59,694 nt of DNA from Ornithinibacillus caprae (GTDB lineage: Bacteria; Bacillota; Bacilli; Bacillales; Amphibacillaceae), in contig NZ_WOCA01000022.1 in the NCBI RefSeq assembly GCF_009728145.1, positions 1 to 59,694 of the forward strand. The letters are read 5' to 3'. The position numbers and the translations under genes were made by a program. This document shows, in pieces, positions 44,009-56,212 of this stretch; the stretch's first letter is position 1; every line of letters starts with the position of its first letter. A model generated the notes under the pieces. It saw only the letters and a program-made list of their open reading frames with translations, made no database searches and was not told the origin of the DNA.

Positions 44009-44009
<1 letters not shown>
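43569..44009 (+). CDS. rplO: 50S ribosomal protein L15
   Basis: A 146-residue late-assembling protein. [20 protein letters not shown] followed by a Gly/Arg-rich extension. Its stop overlaps the secY start (TAATG), coupling ribosome and translocon synthesis. Confidence 0.97.
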
Positions 44010-45977
<1,968 letters not shown>

Positions 45978-46146
45978 GCAATTAACTGTATGGCCAACAC
46001 GAATAGGTGCAATTCTGTTTGTATAAAGATATAATAAATTGTGGGTAAGCTATAGCTTACTACATGATTAAAAACGTGACGCATGGTGGTTATGAATATA
46101 TATAAGCCTTATAAATAAGGTAAATATACCTAAGTGAAGGTGATCG

Positions 46147-46485
46147 TTGTTGAGCGAAGATGATTCGATTCCACGAATAGGTCAAGTTGTTCGTATTATG
46201 CAAGGGCGTGAGGCGGGACAATATATGGTCGTCATCCAAGTGATAGACGATCGGTATGTCTTGCTAGCAGATGGGGAAAAACGTAAATATGATCGGCCAA
46301 AGAAAAAGAATATACATCATATTGAAGTTATGGATTATACCTCTCCGGAAGTCCAAAACAGCCTTCTAGAAACTGGTCGTGTCACAAATGGGAAATTACG
46401 ATTTGCCTTAACAAAATTTGTAGGTGAGATTGTGACTGATTTGAAGAAGGGAGATCAACACGATGGCGAAAGACGATGTAATTGA
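46147..46485 (+). CDS. KOW domain RNA-binding protein (YbzG / L14e-like)
   Basis: A ~112-residue protein with an N-terminal KOW motif ([20 protein letters not shown]) and a basic stretch [11 protein letters not shown]. It is the conserved small gene before infA in Bacillaceae; its function is unknown, probably RNA or ribosome binding. Start is one of two adjacent TTG codons after AAGGTGAT. It overlaps infA by 23 bases. Confidence 0.82.
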   Translation: MLSEDDSIPRIGQVVRIMQGREAGQYMVVIQVIDDRYVLLADGEKRKYDRPKKKNIHHIEVMDYTSPEVQNSLLETGRVTNGKLRFALTKFVGEIVTDLKKGDQHDGERRCN

Positions 46486-46681
46486 AGTGGAAGGAACCGT
46501 AACGGAAACATTGCCAAATGCAATGTTTAATGTAGAGCTTGAAAACGGCCATACGGTCTTAGCACATGTATCTGGAAAGATTAGAATGCATTTCATCCGT
46601 ATCTTACCAGGTGATAAAGTAACGGTAGAACTCTCTCCGTATGACTTAACACGAGGACGAATTACGTACCGTTATAAATAA
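46463..46681 (+). CDS. infA: Translation initiation factor IF-1
   Basis: A 72-residue OB-fold factor that occupies the 30S A site. [20 protein letters not shown] and the [15 protein letters not shown] end are invariant features. GAAGGGAG site inside the preceding gene. Confidence 0.98.
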   Translation: MAKDDVIEVEGTVTETLPNAMFNVELENGHTVLAHVSGKIRMHFIRILPGDKVTVELSPYDLTRGRITYRYK

Positions 46682-46697
46682 GCGAGCTCCGATATAA

Positions 46698-46826
<129 letters not shown>

Positions 46827-46851
46827 ATAATAAGGAGGTGCATCTAAGCTT

Positions 46852-47217
46852 ATGGCACGTATTGCAGGTATTGATATTCCACGTGATAAACGTGTAGTAA
46901 TTTCATTAACTTATATTTATGGAATCGGAAAAAACACTGCACAAAATATCCTTAAAGAAGCAGGCGTTTCAGAAGATACTCGTGTGCGCGATCTTACAGA
47001 GGATGAATTAGGTAAGATTCGTCAAGCTACTGAGGCATATACAATTGAAGGAGACCTTCGTCGTGAAGTTTCTCTTAACATTAAGCGTTTGATTGAAATT
47101 GGATCATACAGAGGACTTCGTCACCGTCGTGGCCTACCAGTTCGCGGACAAAAAACGAAGAACAACTCTCGTACACGTAAAGGTCCACGTCGTACAATCG
47201 CAAACAAGAAAAAATAA
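46852..47217 (+). CDS. rpsM: 30S ribosomal protein S13
   Basis: A 121-residue head protein contacting the P-site tRNA and L5. [20 protein letters not shown] and the C-terminal [19 protein letters not shown] are conserved. AAGGAGGTG site. Confidence 0.98.
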   Translation: MARIAGIDIPRDKRVVISLTYIYGIGKNTAQNILKEAGVSEDTRVRDLTEDELGKIRQATEAYTIEGDLRREVSLNIKRLIEIGSYRGLRHRRGLPVRGQKTKNNSRTRKGPRRTIANKKK

Positions 47218-47239
47218 CATAAAGGAGGTAAGCTAATTC

Positions 47240-47629
<390 letters not shown>

Positions 47630-47890
47630 TTTTTAACGTATATAATTTGTCACCCTGTCAATAATGGGTTATGATGGCTAAAAGTATATAAAAAAGAAGT
47701 TTTTAACAAATTTCAGGAGGTTAAATTAATCGTACTCTGTACGATTAAATCCTCAGTATACAGCATCGCATAGACAAAAGAGTACGATAACTTTAGGTAG
47801 CGCAGAAACGCCAACTGCCTATTTGAGGAATTTCGGTTAGACGAGATTGTCTAACCGGGGTTTCGACGTTTTTAAGGAGGGTTTTATGGA
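47630..47890 (+). promoter_or_regulatory. Structured leader of rpoA
   Basis: The rpsK-rpoA gap has two strong hairpins. One is TTAATCGTAC (47726-47735) / GTACGATTAA (47739-47748), a perfect 10-bp stem with a 3-base loop, extended by GAGG (47717-47720) / CCTC (47751-47754) that would bury a ribosome-site-like AGGAGG which leads to no gene. The second is CGGTTAGAC (47834-47842) / GTCTAACCG (47849-47857), a perfect 9-bp stem. The true rpoA site AAGGAGG follows at 47874-47880. Confidence 0.7.
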
Positions 47891-48835
47891 ATGATCGAAA
47901 TAGAAAAGCCAAAAATTGAAACGGTAGAGATTAGCGAAGATGCTACGTTTGGAAAATTTGTGGTAGAACCGCTAGAGCGTGGTTATGGTACTACTCTAGG
48001 AAACTCCTTGCGTCGTATCCTACTATCCTCACTTCCAGGTGCTGCTGTTACGTCAGTCCAAATTGATGGAGCATTACATGAGTTTTCAACGATTGATGGT
48101 GTTGTTGAGGATGTTACAACCATCGTTTTAAACTTGAAAAAGTTAGCTCTTAAAATTTATTCTGATGAAGCAAAAACATTAGAAATTGATGTGCAGGGAG
48201 AAGGAAAAGTTACGGCTGCAGATCTTACTTATGATAGTGATGTAGAAGTATTAAATCCGGATCTACCTATTGCTACATTAAATAGCAAAGGTCACTTGCA
48301 TATGAAAATCACCGCAGAACGTGGTCGGGGCTATCGTCCAGCTGAAGAAAATAAACAAGAGGATCAACCGATTGGCGTCATTCCAGTTGATTCGATCTTT
48401 ACACCTGTATCACGTGTTACGTACCAAGTAGAGAATACTCGTGTAGGACAAAGCGCAAACTTTGATAAATTAACATTGGATGTTTGGACAGATGGAAGTA
48501 TTCGTCCTGAAGAGGCAGTTTCTTTAGGTGCTAAAGTCTATATGGAACATCTGAATATTTTTGTAGGTTTAACAGACGAAGCGCAAAATGTTGAAATTAT
48601 GGTTGAGAAAGAAGAAGACCAAAAAGAAAAAGTAATGGAAATGACAATTGAAGAATTAGATCTTTCTGTAAGATCTTACAATTGTTTGAAACGTGCTGGC
48701 ATAAATACAGTTCAAGAGCTTTCAAATAAATCTGAAGAAGATATGATGAAAGTACGTAATTTAGGCCGTAAATCACTAGAAGAAGTTAAAGTAAAACTAG
48801 AGGATCTTGGCTTAGGCTTACGTAAAGATGACTGA
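47891..48835 (+). CDS. rpoA: RNA polymerase subunit alpha
   Basis: A 314-residue subunit. The N-terminal assembly domain (1-230) has [20 protein letters not shown]; the C-terminal DNA/activator-binding domain (~245-310) has [20 protein letters not shown]. Normal length for Bacillaceae. Part of the alpha operon with rplQ, after a structured leader. Confidence 0.98.
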   Translation: MIEIEKPKIETVEISEDATFGKFVVEPLERGYGTTLGNSLRRILLSSLPGAAVTSVQIDGALHEFSTIDGVVEDVTTIVLNLKKLALKIYSDEAKTLEIDVQGEGKVTAADLTYDSDVEVLNPDLPIATLNSKGHLHMKITAERGRGYRPAEENKQEDQPIGVIPVDSIFTPVSRVTYQVENTRVGQSANFDKLTLDVWTDGSIRPEEAVSLGAKVYMEHLNIFVGLTDEAQNVEIMVEKEEDQKEKVMEMTIEELDLSVRSYNCLKRAGINTVQELSNKSEEDMMKVRNLGRKSLEEVKVKLEDLGLGLRKDD

Positions 48836-48880
48836 TAGGTACAGACACCTTTAGATTCACGAGAAAGGGAGGGATAGTCC

Positions 48881-49234
48881 ATGGCTAGAAAATTAGGTCG
48901 TACAACAGATCAACGTATGGCATTACTTCGCAACCTTGCATCTGACTTAATTATTCACGAACGGATTGAAACAACAGAAGCAAAAGCGAAAGAATTGAAG
49001 TCAGTAGTTGAAAAAATGATTACGCTAGGTAAACGTGGTGATCTACACGCACGTCGTCAAGCTGCAGCGTTCTTATATAATAAAGAAGCTAATGAAGAAG
49101 ATACTGTTCTTCAAAAGCTTTTCAATGATGTTGCTAAACGCTATGAAGACAGACAAGGTGGTTATACACGCGTTCTTAAACTTGGCGAGCGTCAAGGTGA
49201 CGGAGCGAAAATGGCAATCATTGAATTAGTTTAA
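48881..49234 (+). CDS. rplQ: 50S ribosomal protein L17
   Basis: A 117-residue protein. [20 protein letters not shown] and KYED-type middle, ending [25 protein letters not shown] site. Last gene of the ribosomal superoperon; a terminator follows. Confidence 0.98.
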   Translation: MARKLGRTTDQRMALLRNLASDLIIHERIETTEAKAKELKSVVEKMITLGKRGDLHARRQAAAFLYNKEANEEDTVLQKLFNDVAKRYEDRQGGYTRVLKLGERQGDGAKMAIIELV

Positions 49235-49249
49235 TGAGACCATATGCGT

Positions 49250-49300
49250 TAAGGGCAGGACTGAATCTCTTCCACGAGGTGAATCCCAGCCCTTTTTTTG
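49250..49300 (+). terminator. Terminator after rplQ
   Basis: AGGGC near 49252 pairs with GCCCT before a run of seven Ts at ~49293-49299, with inner GG/CC pairing. This ends the S10-spc-alpha transcript. Confidence 0.85.
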
Positions 49301-49470
49301 TTATATGCGTTTTTGGGATAGTTAGTTGTTATTGATATAATGGGATTATGATTAGGAATTGGTTAGATAACGGAATGAGTTAACATTGCACAAAAATAGT
49401 TGTACAATTAAAAACGTGAAATAATAATTATAAAACTCAGGGTTAGTAGAGCATTAGAGGAGGAATACCA

Positions 49471-50310
49471 TTGCGAGAAAAGTTAATAGAGTTTAGAAAT
49501 GTATCATTTCGATACGGAGAAGAAGAGCCTTGGGTTTTGAAGGATGTATCATTCGACATATATAAAAATGAGTGGGTTGCCATAATAGGCCATAATGGTT
49601 CCGGCAAATCTACCATTGCTAAGTTAATGAATGGACTACTATTTCCCCAAGAGGGCGAAATATATATTAATGGCCAGGTTGTTAATCAAGACACAATTTG
49701 GGATATTCGTAAAGAAGTAGGGATGGTATTCCAAAATCCAGATAATCAGTTTGTTGGAACAACTGTTCAGGACGATGTAGCATTTGGAATGGAAAACCGA
49801 GGTATCCCTAGAGATGAAATGATTCGACGTATTGATGAGTCATTAACTGCTGTTGGAATGCAAGATTATCGATTAACGGAGCCACATCGTTTATCAGGTG
49901 GACAAAAACAACGCGTTGCCATTGCAAGTGTACTAGCTATTTCACCCCAAGTACTTATCTTGGATGAAGCAACTGCGATGCTCGATCCAAAAGGAAGACT
50001 AGAAATTATGAGCACAGTTTCTAACGTACAGGACCGAAATGAACTTTCGTTAATCACGATTACACATGATCTTCGCGAAGTTGTACAAGCTGAACGAGTA
50101 ATCGTAATGAACGAGGGAGTTATTTGGGATGAAGCAAAACCAAGGGAGATTTTTGCTAAAAAGGATAGACTACGTGAAATAGGATTAGATGTTCCTTTTA
50201 TTGCTACCTTAGCAGATGAATTAAATAAATCCGGATTACGTATTAGCAATGAGCCACTAAATCATGAAGAACTGTTGGAGGACTTATGGACATTACATTC
50301 AAAAATGTAG
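49471..50310 (+). CDS. ecfA1: Energy-coupling factor transporter ATPase EcfA1
   Basis: A 279-residue ABC ATPase of group II ECF vitamin transporters. Walker [13 protein letters not shown] (~39), signature [12 protein letters not shown] (~140), Walker [13 protein letters not shown] (~165), H-loop [13 protein letters not shown] start after GAGGAGG. It pairs with EcfA2 and EcfT to energise several substrate-binding S components encoded elsewhere. The end overlaps ecfA2 by 25 bases. Confidence 0.96.
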   Translation: MREKLIEFRNVSFRYGEEEPWVLKDVSFDIYKNEWVAIIGHNGSGKSTIAKLMNGLLFPQEGEIYINGQVVNQDTIWDIRKEVGMVFQNPDNQFVGTTVQDDVAFGMENRGIPRDEMIRRIDESLTAVGMQDYRLTEPHRLSGGQKQRVAIASVLAISPQVLILDEATAMLDPKGRLEIMSTVSNVQDRNELSLITITHDLREVVQAERVIVMNEGVIWDEAKPREIFAKKDRLREIGLDVPFIATLADELNKSGLRISNEPLNHEELLEDLWTLHSKM

Positions 50311-51158
50311 ATTATATTTATCAAGAAAACTCCCCCTTTGCTCATAAAGCAATAGAAAATTTATCATTTCATATTCCGTCTGGATCCTTTGTAGCGGTTA
50401 TTGGTCATACAGGTTCAGGGAAATCCACATTAATTCAACATTTAAATGGTTTAATTAGACCGAGTAATGGTGAAGTCCATATTGGAGATTTCCGTTTAAC
50501 GAATGATGACAAACCGAAGAATATGAAAGAGCTAAGAAGCCGTGTAGGCGTTGTATTCCAATATCCAGAGCATCAGTTGTTTGAAGAAACCGTAGCAAAA
50601 GATATAGCTTTTGGACCTGAAAATTTCGGTGTTTATAAGCGTGACATCGAAAAACGAATAAAGGAAATTATACCTGCTGTGGGACTTTCAGAAGAGTTAC
50701 TAGAGCGGTCCCCTTTTGAATTAAGTGGGGGACAGATGAGAAGGGTTGCAATAGCTGGGGTGTTAGCTATAAAACCAGAAATACTTGTGCTAGATGAGCC
50801 AACAGCTGGTCTAGATCCACGAGGTCAAAAAGAAATTATGGAAATGTTTTATGATTTGCATCAAAAAGAAAATTTAACGACCGTATTAGTAACACACAGC
50901 ATGGAAGATGCTGTTAAATACGCAGATCACGTCATTATATTGAACAAAGGGACTAAGTATATGGAAGGGAAGCCAGAAGAGGTTTTGACGCAACAGGAGG
51001 CTTTAAATAAGGTTCAGTTAGATGTACCTGAAATGATTGAATTTCTGTATGCTTTTGAAAAGCGGTTTGGTCTACCCATTCCATTTAAGCGACAATCCGT
51101 TAAACAGCTTGCAGATGAGATTCAGCATGCCATGAAGGAGGCTGGATCCCATGAATAA
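50286..51158 (+). CDS. ecfA2: Energy-coupling factor transporter ATPase EcfA2
   Basis: A 290-residue ABC ATPase with Walker [13 protein letters not shown], signature [13 protein letters not shown] and Walker [13 protein letters not shown]. The C-terminal extension (~245-285) is a feature of the second ECF ATPase. ATG start within the end of ecfA1, coupled; overlaps ecfT by 8 bases. Confidence 0.96.
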   Translation: MDITFKNVDYIYQENSPFAHKAIENLSFHIPSGSFVAVIGHTGSGKSTLIQHLNGLIRPSNGEVHIGDFRLTNDDKPKNMKELRSRVGVVFQYPEHQLFEETVAKDIAFGPENFGVYKRDIEKRIKEIIPAVGLSEELLERSPFELSGGQMRRVAIAGVLAIKPEILVLDEPTAGLDPRGQKEIMEMFYDLHQKENLTTVLVTHSMEDAVKYADHVIILNKGTKYMEGKPEEVLTQQEALNKVQLDVPEMIEFLYAFEKRFGLPIPFKRQSVKQLADEIQHAMKEAGSHE

Positions 51159-51951
51159 TTCACTAATTATTGGTCAATATGTGCCGGGAAATACTATCGT
51201 ACATCGATTAGATCCGCGTACAAAAATAACGATTATATTCTTTTTTGTTATCTTTGTTTTTTTTGCTAATTCTGTATTAAGTTATGGAATTTTAACATTG
51301 TTCGCTATTGCTACAACACTGATTACTAGAATACCGCTACGCTATATATTAAAAGGATTAACACCTGTCTGGTTCTTAATTATTTTTACATTTATCTTGC
51401 ATATATTTGTAACCAAAGAAGGATCGGTAGTATTTGAATTATTTACCTTCAAAATATATTCTGGAGGAATAATACAAGGGATTGCAATATCGCTACGATT
51501 CTTTTTATTAATATTAGTTACATCTCTATTAACATTAACGACAACACCAATAGAAATAACGGATGCAATAGAGGATATGCTTCACCTGCTAAAGAAAATC
51601 AAGTTTCCTGTTCACGAATTAGCACTTATGATGTCTATTTCATTACGCTTTATTCCAACCTTAATGCAGGAAACAGAAAAAATATCTAAAGCGCAAGCTT
51701 CTCGTGGAGTCGATTTTAGAACGGGTCCTGTTAAAGAGCGAATAAAAGCGGTTGTTCCATTACTTGTTCCGCTTTTTGTTAGTGCCTTTAAACGGGCTGA
51801 AGAGTTAGCGATGGCAATGGAAGCAAGGGGCTACCAAGGTGGAGAAGGAAGAACAAAGCTGCGCCAATTAAAAATAGAATCCATCGATTTCATTGTTTTT
51901 ATAATATTTGGCTGTGTAGTAATAGGTTTGTTTGTAACGAGAATATATTAG
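51151..51951 (+). CDS. ecfT: Energy-coupling factor transporter transmembrane protein EcfT
   Basis: A 266-residue membrane scaffold with five to six hydrophobic segments. Two Ala-Arg-Gly coupling motifs, AQASRGVDF (~181) and AMEARGYQG (~227), dock into the ATPases. The [18 protein letters not shown]-terminus is typical. Operon ecfA1-ecfA2-ecfT-truA. Confidence 0.95.
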   Translation: MNNSLIIGQYVPGNTIVHRLDPRTKITIIFFFVIFVFFANSVLSYGILTLFAIATTLITRIPLRYILKGLTPVWFLIIFTFILHIFVTKEGSVVFELFTFKIYSGGIIQGIAISLRFFLLILVTSLLTLTTTPIEITDAIEDMLHLLKKIKFPVHELALMMSISLRFIPTLMQETEKISKAQASRGVDFRTGPVKERIKAVVPLLVPLFVSAFKRAEELAMAMEARGYQGGEGRTKLRQLKIESIDFIVFIIFGCVVIGLFVTRIY

Positions 51952-51974
51952 ATCGATAGAAAGGCTGGATGTAG

Positions 51975-52718
51975 ATGAGGAAAATAAAATGTATTATTAG
52001 TTATGATGGTACTAATTTTTCGGGGTACCAAATCCAGCCTAAAAAACGCACGATTCAAGGGAAAATAGAAAATGCCTTACAAAAGATCCATAAAGGTACA
52101 CCTATTCGCGTACATGCATCAGGTAGAACAGATACAGGAGTACATGCTATCGGCCAGACTATTCATTTTGAAACGGAATTTGATTTATCGGCATATAACT
52201 GGAGAAAAGCATTGAATACACTGTTGCCCGATGATATTTATGTAAAAGAGGTTGAAGAGGTTTCAAATACATTTCATGCAAGATATGATGTAGTAGAAAA
52301 GGAATATCACTACTATATTTGGAATGAAAAAGAGTTTGATGTATTTAAGCGGAATTATGCCTACCAATTCCCCTATCCATTAGATGTACAGGCAATGCAA
52401 AAAGCCTGTAGTTATTTTGAGGGTACACATGACTTTACGACTTTTTCTTCTGCTAAAGCAACTGTTATGGGAAGTAAAGTTCGAAACTTATTTGAAGCAT
52501 CCTGTAAGCAGAATGGAAAAGAAATAGAGTTTATTTTTCGAGGGAGTGGATTTTTGTATAATATGGTACGAATTATGGTAGGAACTCTGCTCGATGTAGG
52601 GCAGGGAAAACTAGATCCAGAAACTATTCCAGAGCTACTAGAGAAGAAAGATCGAAGAATGGTAGGAGAAACAGTTCCGTCTCAAGGGCTATATTTATGG
52701 CAAGTGAAGTATGAATGA
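51975..52718 (+). CDS. truA: tRNA pseudouridine(38-40) synthase TruA
   Basis: A 247-residue enzyme modifying U38-U40 in tRNA anticodon arms. The catalytic Asp (D53) lies in ASGRTDTGVHA. FRGSGFLYNMVRIMVGTLL near the C-terminus is diagnostic. Cotranscribed with the ECF genes. Confidence 0.97.
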   Translation: MRKIKCIISYDGTNFSGYQIQPKKRTIQGKIENALQKIHKGTPIRVHASGRTDTGVHAIGQTIHFETEFDLSAYNWRKALNTLLPDDIYVKEVEEVSNTFHARYDVVEKEYHYYIWNEKEFDVFKRNYAYQFPYPLDVQAMQKACSYFEGTHDFTTFSSAKATVMGSKVRNLFEASCKQNGKEIEFIFRGSGFLYNMVRIMVGTLLDVGQGKLDPETIPELLEKKDRRMVGETVPSQGLYLWQVKYE

Positions 52719-52751
52719 TAGTAACCTAGTTAATCATAGAAAATAAACAAT

Positions 52752-52767
52752 CATTTCCCGGGAAATG
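52752..52767. promoter_or_regulatory. Perfect 16-bp palindrome after truA
   Basis: CATTTCCCGGGAAATG is self-complementary over 16 bases with no loop. It lies 34 bases after the truA stop and 94 before the rplM promoter. Without a T run it is not an ordinary terminator, so it may be a protein-binding site. Confidence 0.55.
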
Positions 52768-52860
52768 TCGACAGTATTCTTATCTTATTTGTCGAAAAAA
52801 TAATAGTATGCCAATGAAAACACAAACATGATGTTTTTCGATAAAATAAACGAGATTCCC

Positions 52861-53007
52861 TTGACATTTACCCCTGTTTTGGTATATTATGATCTATGGC
52901 ATTTTATTTCTAAAACCGCGATTAGCCCCGGAACTAATTGTGTTGAAGATATAGGAATATAACGAATTGAAAATGAATTAATTGAAAATAATGGAGGGAA
53001 ACCAATC
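52861..53007 (+). promoter_or_regulatory. rplM promoter and L13 leader
   Basis: TTGACA (52861-52866) with TATATT (52883-52888, spacer 16) or TATTAT (52885-52890, spacer 18). The leader contains GCGATTAGCCCCGGAACTAATTGTG (split as GCGATTAG...CTAATTGT), a short hairpin that matches my memory of the Firmicutes L13 leader, an autoregulatory ribosomal protein binding site. The family call is moderate; the hairpin is seen directly. Confidence 0.65.
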
Positions 53008-53445
53008 ATGCGCACAACTTTCATGGCAAATGAAAATAATATTGAACGCAAATGGCTTGTTGTGGATGCTGAAGGACAACGCTTAGGTCGTTTATCTAGT
53101 GAAGTTGCTTCAATCCTTCGTGGAAAGCACAAAGCTACTTACACTCCACACGCTGATACAGGTGATTATGTAATCATCATTAACGCTGATAAAATTGAAT
53201 TAACAGGTAACAAATTAAATGACAAAATGTACTACCGTCATTCAGGACATCCAGGTGGATTAAAAGAACGTAATGCTGACGAAATGCGTACGAAATACCC
53301 AGAGCAAATGTTAGAGCTTGCTATCAAAGGAATGCTTCCAAAAGGTTCTTTAGGTCGTAAAATGGGTAAAAAATTACACGTATTCAGAGGTTCTGAACAC
53401 ACTCATCAAGCACAAAAACCAGAAGTTTACGAGCTTCGTGGATAA
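53008..53445 (+). CDS. rplM: 50S ribosomal protein L13
   Basis: A 145-residue early assembly protein. [40 protein letters not shown] and [19 protein letters not shown] are conserved. GGAGGG site. The last 232 bases of this gene (53214 onward) recur exactly at 59160-59391. Confidence 0.98.
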   Translation: MRTTFMANENNIERKWLVVDAEGQRLGRLSSEVASILRGKHKATYTPHADTGDYVIIINADKIELTGNKLNDKMYYRHSGHPGGLKERNADEMRTKYPEQMLELAIKGMLPKGSLGRKMGKKLHVFRGSEHTHQAQKPEVYELRG

Positions 53446-53748
53446 TTAAAAGGAGGTTAATCAATTGGCACAAGTACAATACTACGGCACAGGTCGCCGC
53501 AAAAGTTCAACTGCTCGCGTACGTTTAGTACCAGGAACTGGTAATGTAACAATTAATGGTCGTGACGCTAAAGACTATTTCCCATATGAAACACAACTTC
53601 TAATTCTTAACCAGCCACTTAAGGCTACAGAAACGGAAGGAACTTATGACGTTTTAGTAAACGTTGATGGTGGAGGATTTACTGGTCAAGCTGGTGCAAT
53701 CCGCCACGGAATCGCTCGTGCTTTATTAGAAGCTGATCCAGAATATCG
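53214..53748 (+). repeat. Copy 1 of a 535-base duplication (rplM 3' part and rpsI)
   Basis: Bases 53214-53748 are identical to 59160-59694 at a constant offset of 5946. The match starts within rplM and runs to the window end; the base before it differs. It carries the last 77 rplM codons, the intergenic ribosome site and most of rpsI. Confidence 0.97.
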
Positions 53749-53857
53749 CGCTTCTCTAAAACGCGAAGGATTCTTAACTCGTGACGCTCGTATGAAAGAA
53801 CGTAAAAAATACGGTCTTAAAGGCGCTCGTCGTGCACCTCAGTTCTCAAAACGTTAA
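53465..53857 (+). CDS. rpsI: 30S ribosomal protein S9
   Basis: A 130-residue protein with its basic C-terminal tail reaching the P-site tRNA ([11 protein letters not shown]). It begins (M)[20 protein letters not shown] from a TTG start after AGGAGG. A second copy starts at 59411 and is identical as far as the window goes. Confidence 0.98.
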   Translation: MAQVQYYGTGRRKSSTARVRLVPGTGNVTINGRDAKDYFPYETQLLILNQPLKATETEGTYDVLVNVDGGGFTGQAGAIRHGIARALLEADPEYRASLKREGFLTRDARMKERKKYGLKGARRAPQFSKR

Positions 53858-53871
53858 TATATCAATATTTA

Positions 53872-55614
53872 TTAAAGGCTCTCAACCGATTTGGTTGGGG
53901 GTCTTTTTTTATGAAAAAGACTTGTGACCAGACTTGGCCACGTTTCCTTCTCAATATACATTAAAAAATCCTCCGCTATCCTCTCTTTTAACCTGGATTC
54001 CCGATATTTATAACGAGGGATTACTCCGAGCGCATCATAAAGTTCTATTTGTTTCTTAGTCATCTCCCCTAATACGCGACTGTGCTCTGGCGTTTCCAAC
54101 AGCTCAATAATATCTAATTCATCGAGTAATCCTTTGATCGTCCATTTTTCAAATAAACCAGCATCCTGCTTCTTCTTTTTGATATAAGATAAGTAAATGA
54201 GTGCAATAAATTCGATAAAAAGCTTGCCGTTAAGTGATAATTCGGAAGAAACATGTAATCGTCTAAAGTTAAGACGTTCTTTGAGATTGCCAAATCCTTT
54301 TTCCGCGATATCTTTACTGCGATATAACGACAATGCTTCAAACGGATCTTTGACCTCATTGGACATCAATGCAAAATATCCATAATTTTTGGCGGCTTCC
54401 CGCATTGCTTCTTCTTTCGGTTTGACTTTCCTACTACGCTTTGGAGTTTCCGTCACTTCAAAGTATTTGTCATAATCCTTCTGCGATACTCTTTCGGTGT
54501 ATTTTCCAGTATATCATGATGTAGGCTTGTCAAATAATCATTCATGTCCGCTTGGTCTTTGGCTGCTTTTTCTGGGTTGTAAAACAATAAAAGATACGCA
54601 CGTCTCTTCTCTTTTAAAATATCTCCTTTGTAGGGTCGATTCTGTTCATAATCCCATACTATTTTCTTGCATATCCAATATGTACCGAATTGTGTTTCAA
54701 AAGTGGACCAGACTTGAAGGTTTTCTCGTTCTACCTCTAGCACTTCCTTTACATAGTTAAGCCCTAATTTTACCCCAATGATGAATTTCTGATGATGCTT
54801 ATAAAGAGCATTAATGTTATCTCTACTATAAAAGCCTCGACCTAAAATGACATTAACCTTCTTATAGCCCATGACATCAAATTCTGCCATCGGTTGCTTG
54901 ACTGTATTCACATCTGTCACGTTCTCTGGAAGTTTACGGTAATAAAAGGGTAGTCCTAATTGTTCACCAAAAAGCAGGGCGAGATTTAGTTGTGGCAACC
55001 GATCGTCTTCTTTATTCGACCTTTTTTCACTTGTTTCAATGTCTCGGAATAACTAGAAATAGAAGTAATATCAAATGCCCAATACTCTAATTCGATACGA
55101 CGTTTTCCTTGTTTTTGAAAGAATGCCATTCTCCCTTCTTCATCCATCGACTGAAACAGTTCACTGCTTCGTTGCGATGGAATATCTTGACCAAACGGAT
55201 GGATATGTAACTTCTGCCAATGAGAAAAGCGACTAAGTGCATTATTTTCCTCCAGAATCAAATAATAAGCAAGAGATAACATTTGTTTATAGGTGTCTGG
55301 AAAACAGGCTTTAAGATCCGCAATAATACCTGTTATATCTCCAATCTGATCAAATAAATAAGTCGCTCCATAAAAACTTCTCTGCATCTTGGTTATGGGA
55401 ATAGGACCTGGTTTCAATGGTGCAGATGGAACATCTGTGTCTTTTGATAAGCTCTTGTGGGTATAATATCATCAGTTTCAGGATCGACTTTCCCGATAAG
55501 TGTTCGTTTCGCCCTTGATTGTTTTTTCTCTTTATCCCAATAAGGTTCATTATGATAAGCATAGGTAATCCCTGACTTTTTGTTCTTTTGATAGATAATT
55601 CCCACCACTACCAC
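53872..55614 (-). pseudogene. Frameshifted DDE transposase, IS4/IS1634-like
   Basis: Four minus-strand frames (55614-55414, 55417-54986, 54998-54453, 54456-53872) form one transposase interrupted by three frameshifts. One break is clear: GGTCGAATAAAGAAGACG near 55015 needs one extra A to continue into DRLPQLNLALLFGEQLG-type sequence. The first catalytic Asp is in AFDITSISSY and the glutamate is in DIAEKGFGNLKERLNF. The second Asp, expected before RGFYS, is Gly (ILGRGFYS). The 3' end is cut by the rpsI terminator. The CATTCCCGGAATG-like sequence near 55718 could be the outer end. Family assignment rests on motif shape. Confidence 0.88.
53875..53912 (+). terminator. Terminator after rpsI
   Basis: GGCTCTCAACC pairs with GGTTGGGGGTC around a GATTT loop and is followed by seven Ts. 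On the minus strand the decayed transposase frame reads into it, which shows that the transposase lost its own C-terminus here. Confidence 0.9.
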
Positions 55615-55796
55615 AATCCTCGTTACACGTTATAATCTGCAACGAGGTTAAAGTCAATATAAAAACCGCTTTATCATGTGTTTTTAGAGGTTTTTTAGAA
55701 GTTTCTCGTTATACATTCCGGGAATGCAGGTTTTAAATAATCTGACACGTGCGTAAGGTTGTTCATTGTCATATGAATTTTAAAGTAACATAAGTA

Positions 55797-55849
55797 TACA
55801 TCAAAAACACCTATATAGCATTGACATATAGGTGTTTTTGATGTACAAT
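55797..55849 (+). promoter_or_regulatory. padR promoter inside a 20-bp perfect inverted repeat
   Basis: TACATCAAAAACACCTATAT (55797-55816) and its exact reverse complement (55826-55845) are separated by nine bases. The -35 TTGACA (55821-55826) occupies the centre and the -10 TACAAT (55844-55849) abuts the right arm, with a 17-base spacer. A dimeric regulator bound here would block the promoter. PadR operators commonly contain ATGT...ACAT-like arms, and the adjacent gene is padR, so autorepression is inferred. Confidence 0.88.
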
Positions 55850-55876
55850 AAAAATATATGCAAAAGGGGGGAGGAA

Positions 55877-56212
55877 ATGAGAATTGATAAATGGGAGTTA
55901 CAGTTAAGAAAAGGAATAATTGAATTAGCGATAATGCTGTTCGTTAAACATAGAGCTCTTTATGGATATCAAATTACAAAAACTTTAAATGATATTCCTG
56001 AACTAAAAATATCAGAAGGCTCAATATATCCAATACTTAAAAGATTGGAAAGCAATAGATGGTTATATTCGTATTGGGATGAACCAGAATCTGGTCCACG
56101 TAGAAAGTACTATCAGTTAACAGATAAGGGATGGATAACTCTCGAAAAACGACTTGAAATTTTTAATTCATCTGCTAATATCATTAATTCATTAGAAAAG
56201 GGTGGAAATTAA
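55877..56212 (+). CDS. PadR family transcriptional regulator
   Basis: A 111-residue winged-helix regulator of the short PadR-s2 type. The HTH covers about residues 8-80, with KGIIELAIMLFVKHRALYGY, the recognition-helix region ISEGSIYPILKRLES and the wing SGPRRKYYQLTDKG. A short C-terminal helix mediates dimerisation. The ATG at 55877 is chosen: an upstream in-frame start at 55832 lies before the transcription start predicted from the promoter. The following gene overlaps its stop by one base (AATGA). PadR partners often regulate HAAS-domain membrane proteins in such pairs. Confidence 0.93.
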   Translation: MRIDKWELQLRKGIIELAIMLFVKHRALYGYQITKTLNDIPELKISEGSIYPILKRLESNRWLYSYWDEPESGPRRKYYQLTDKGWITLEKRLEIFNSSANIINSLEKGGN

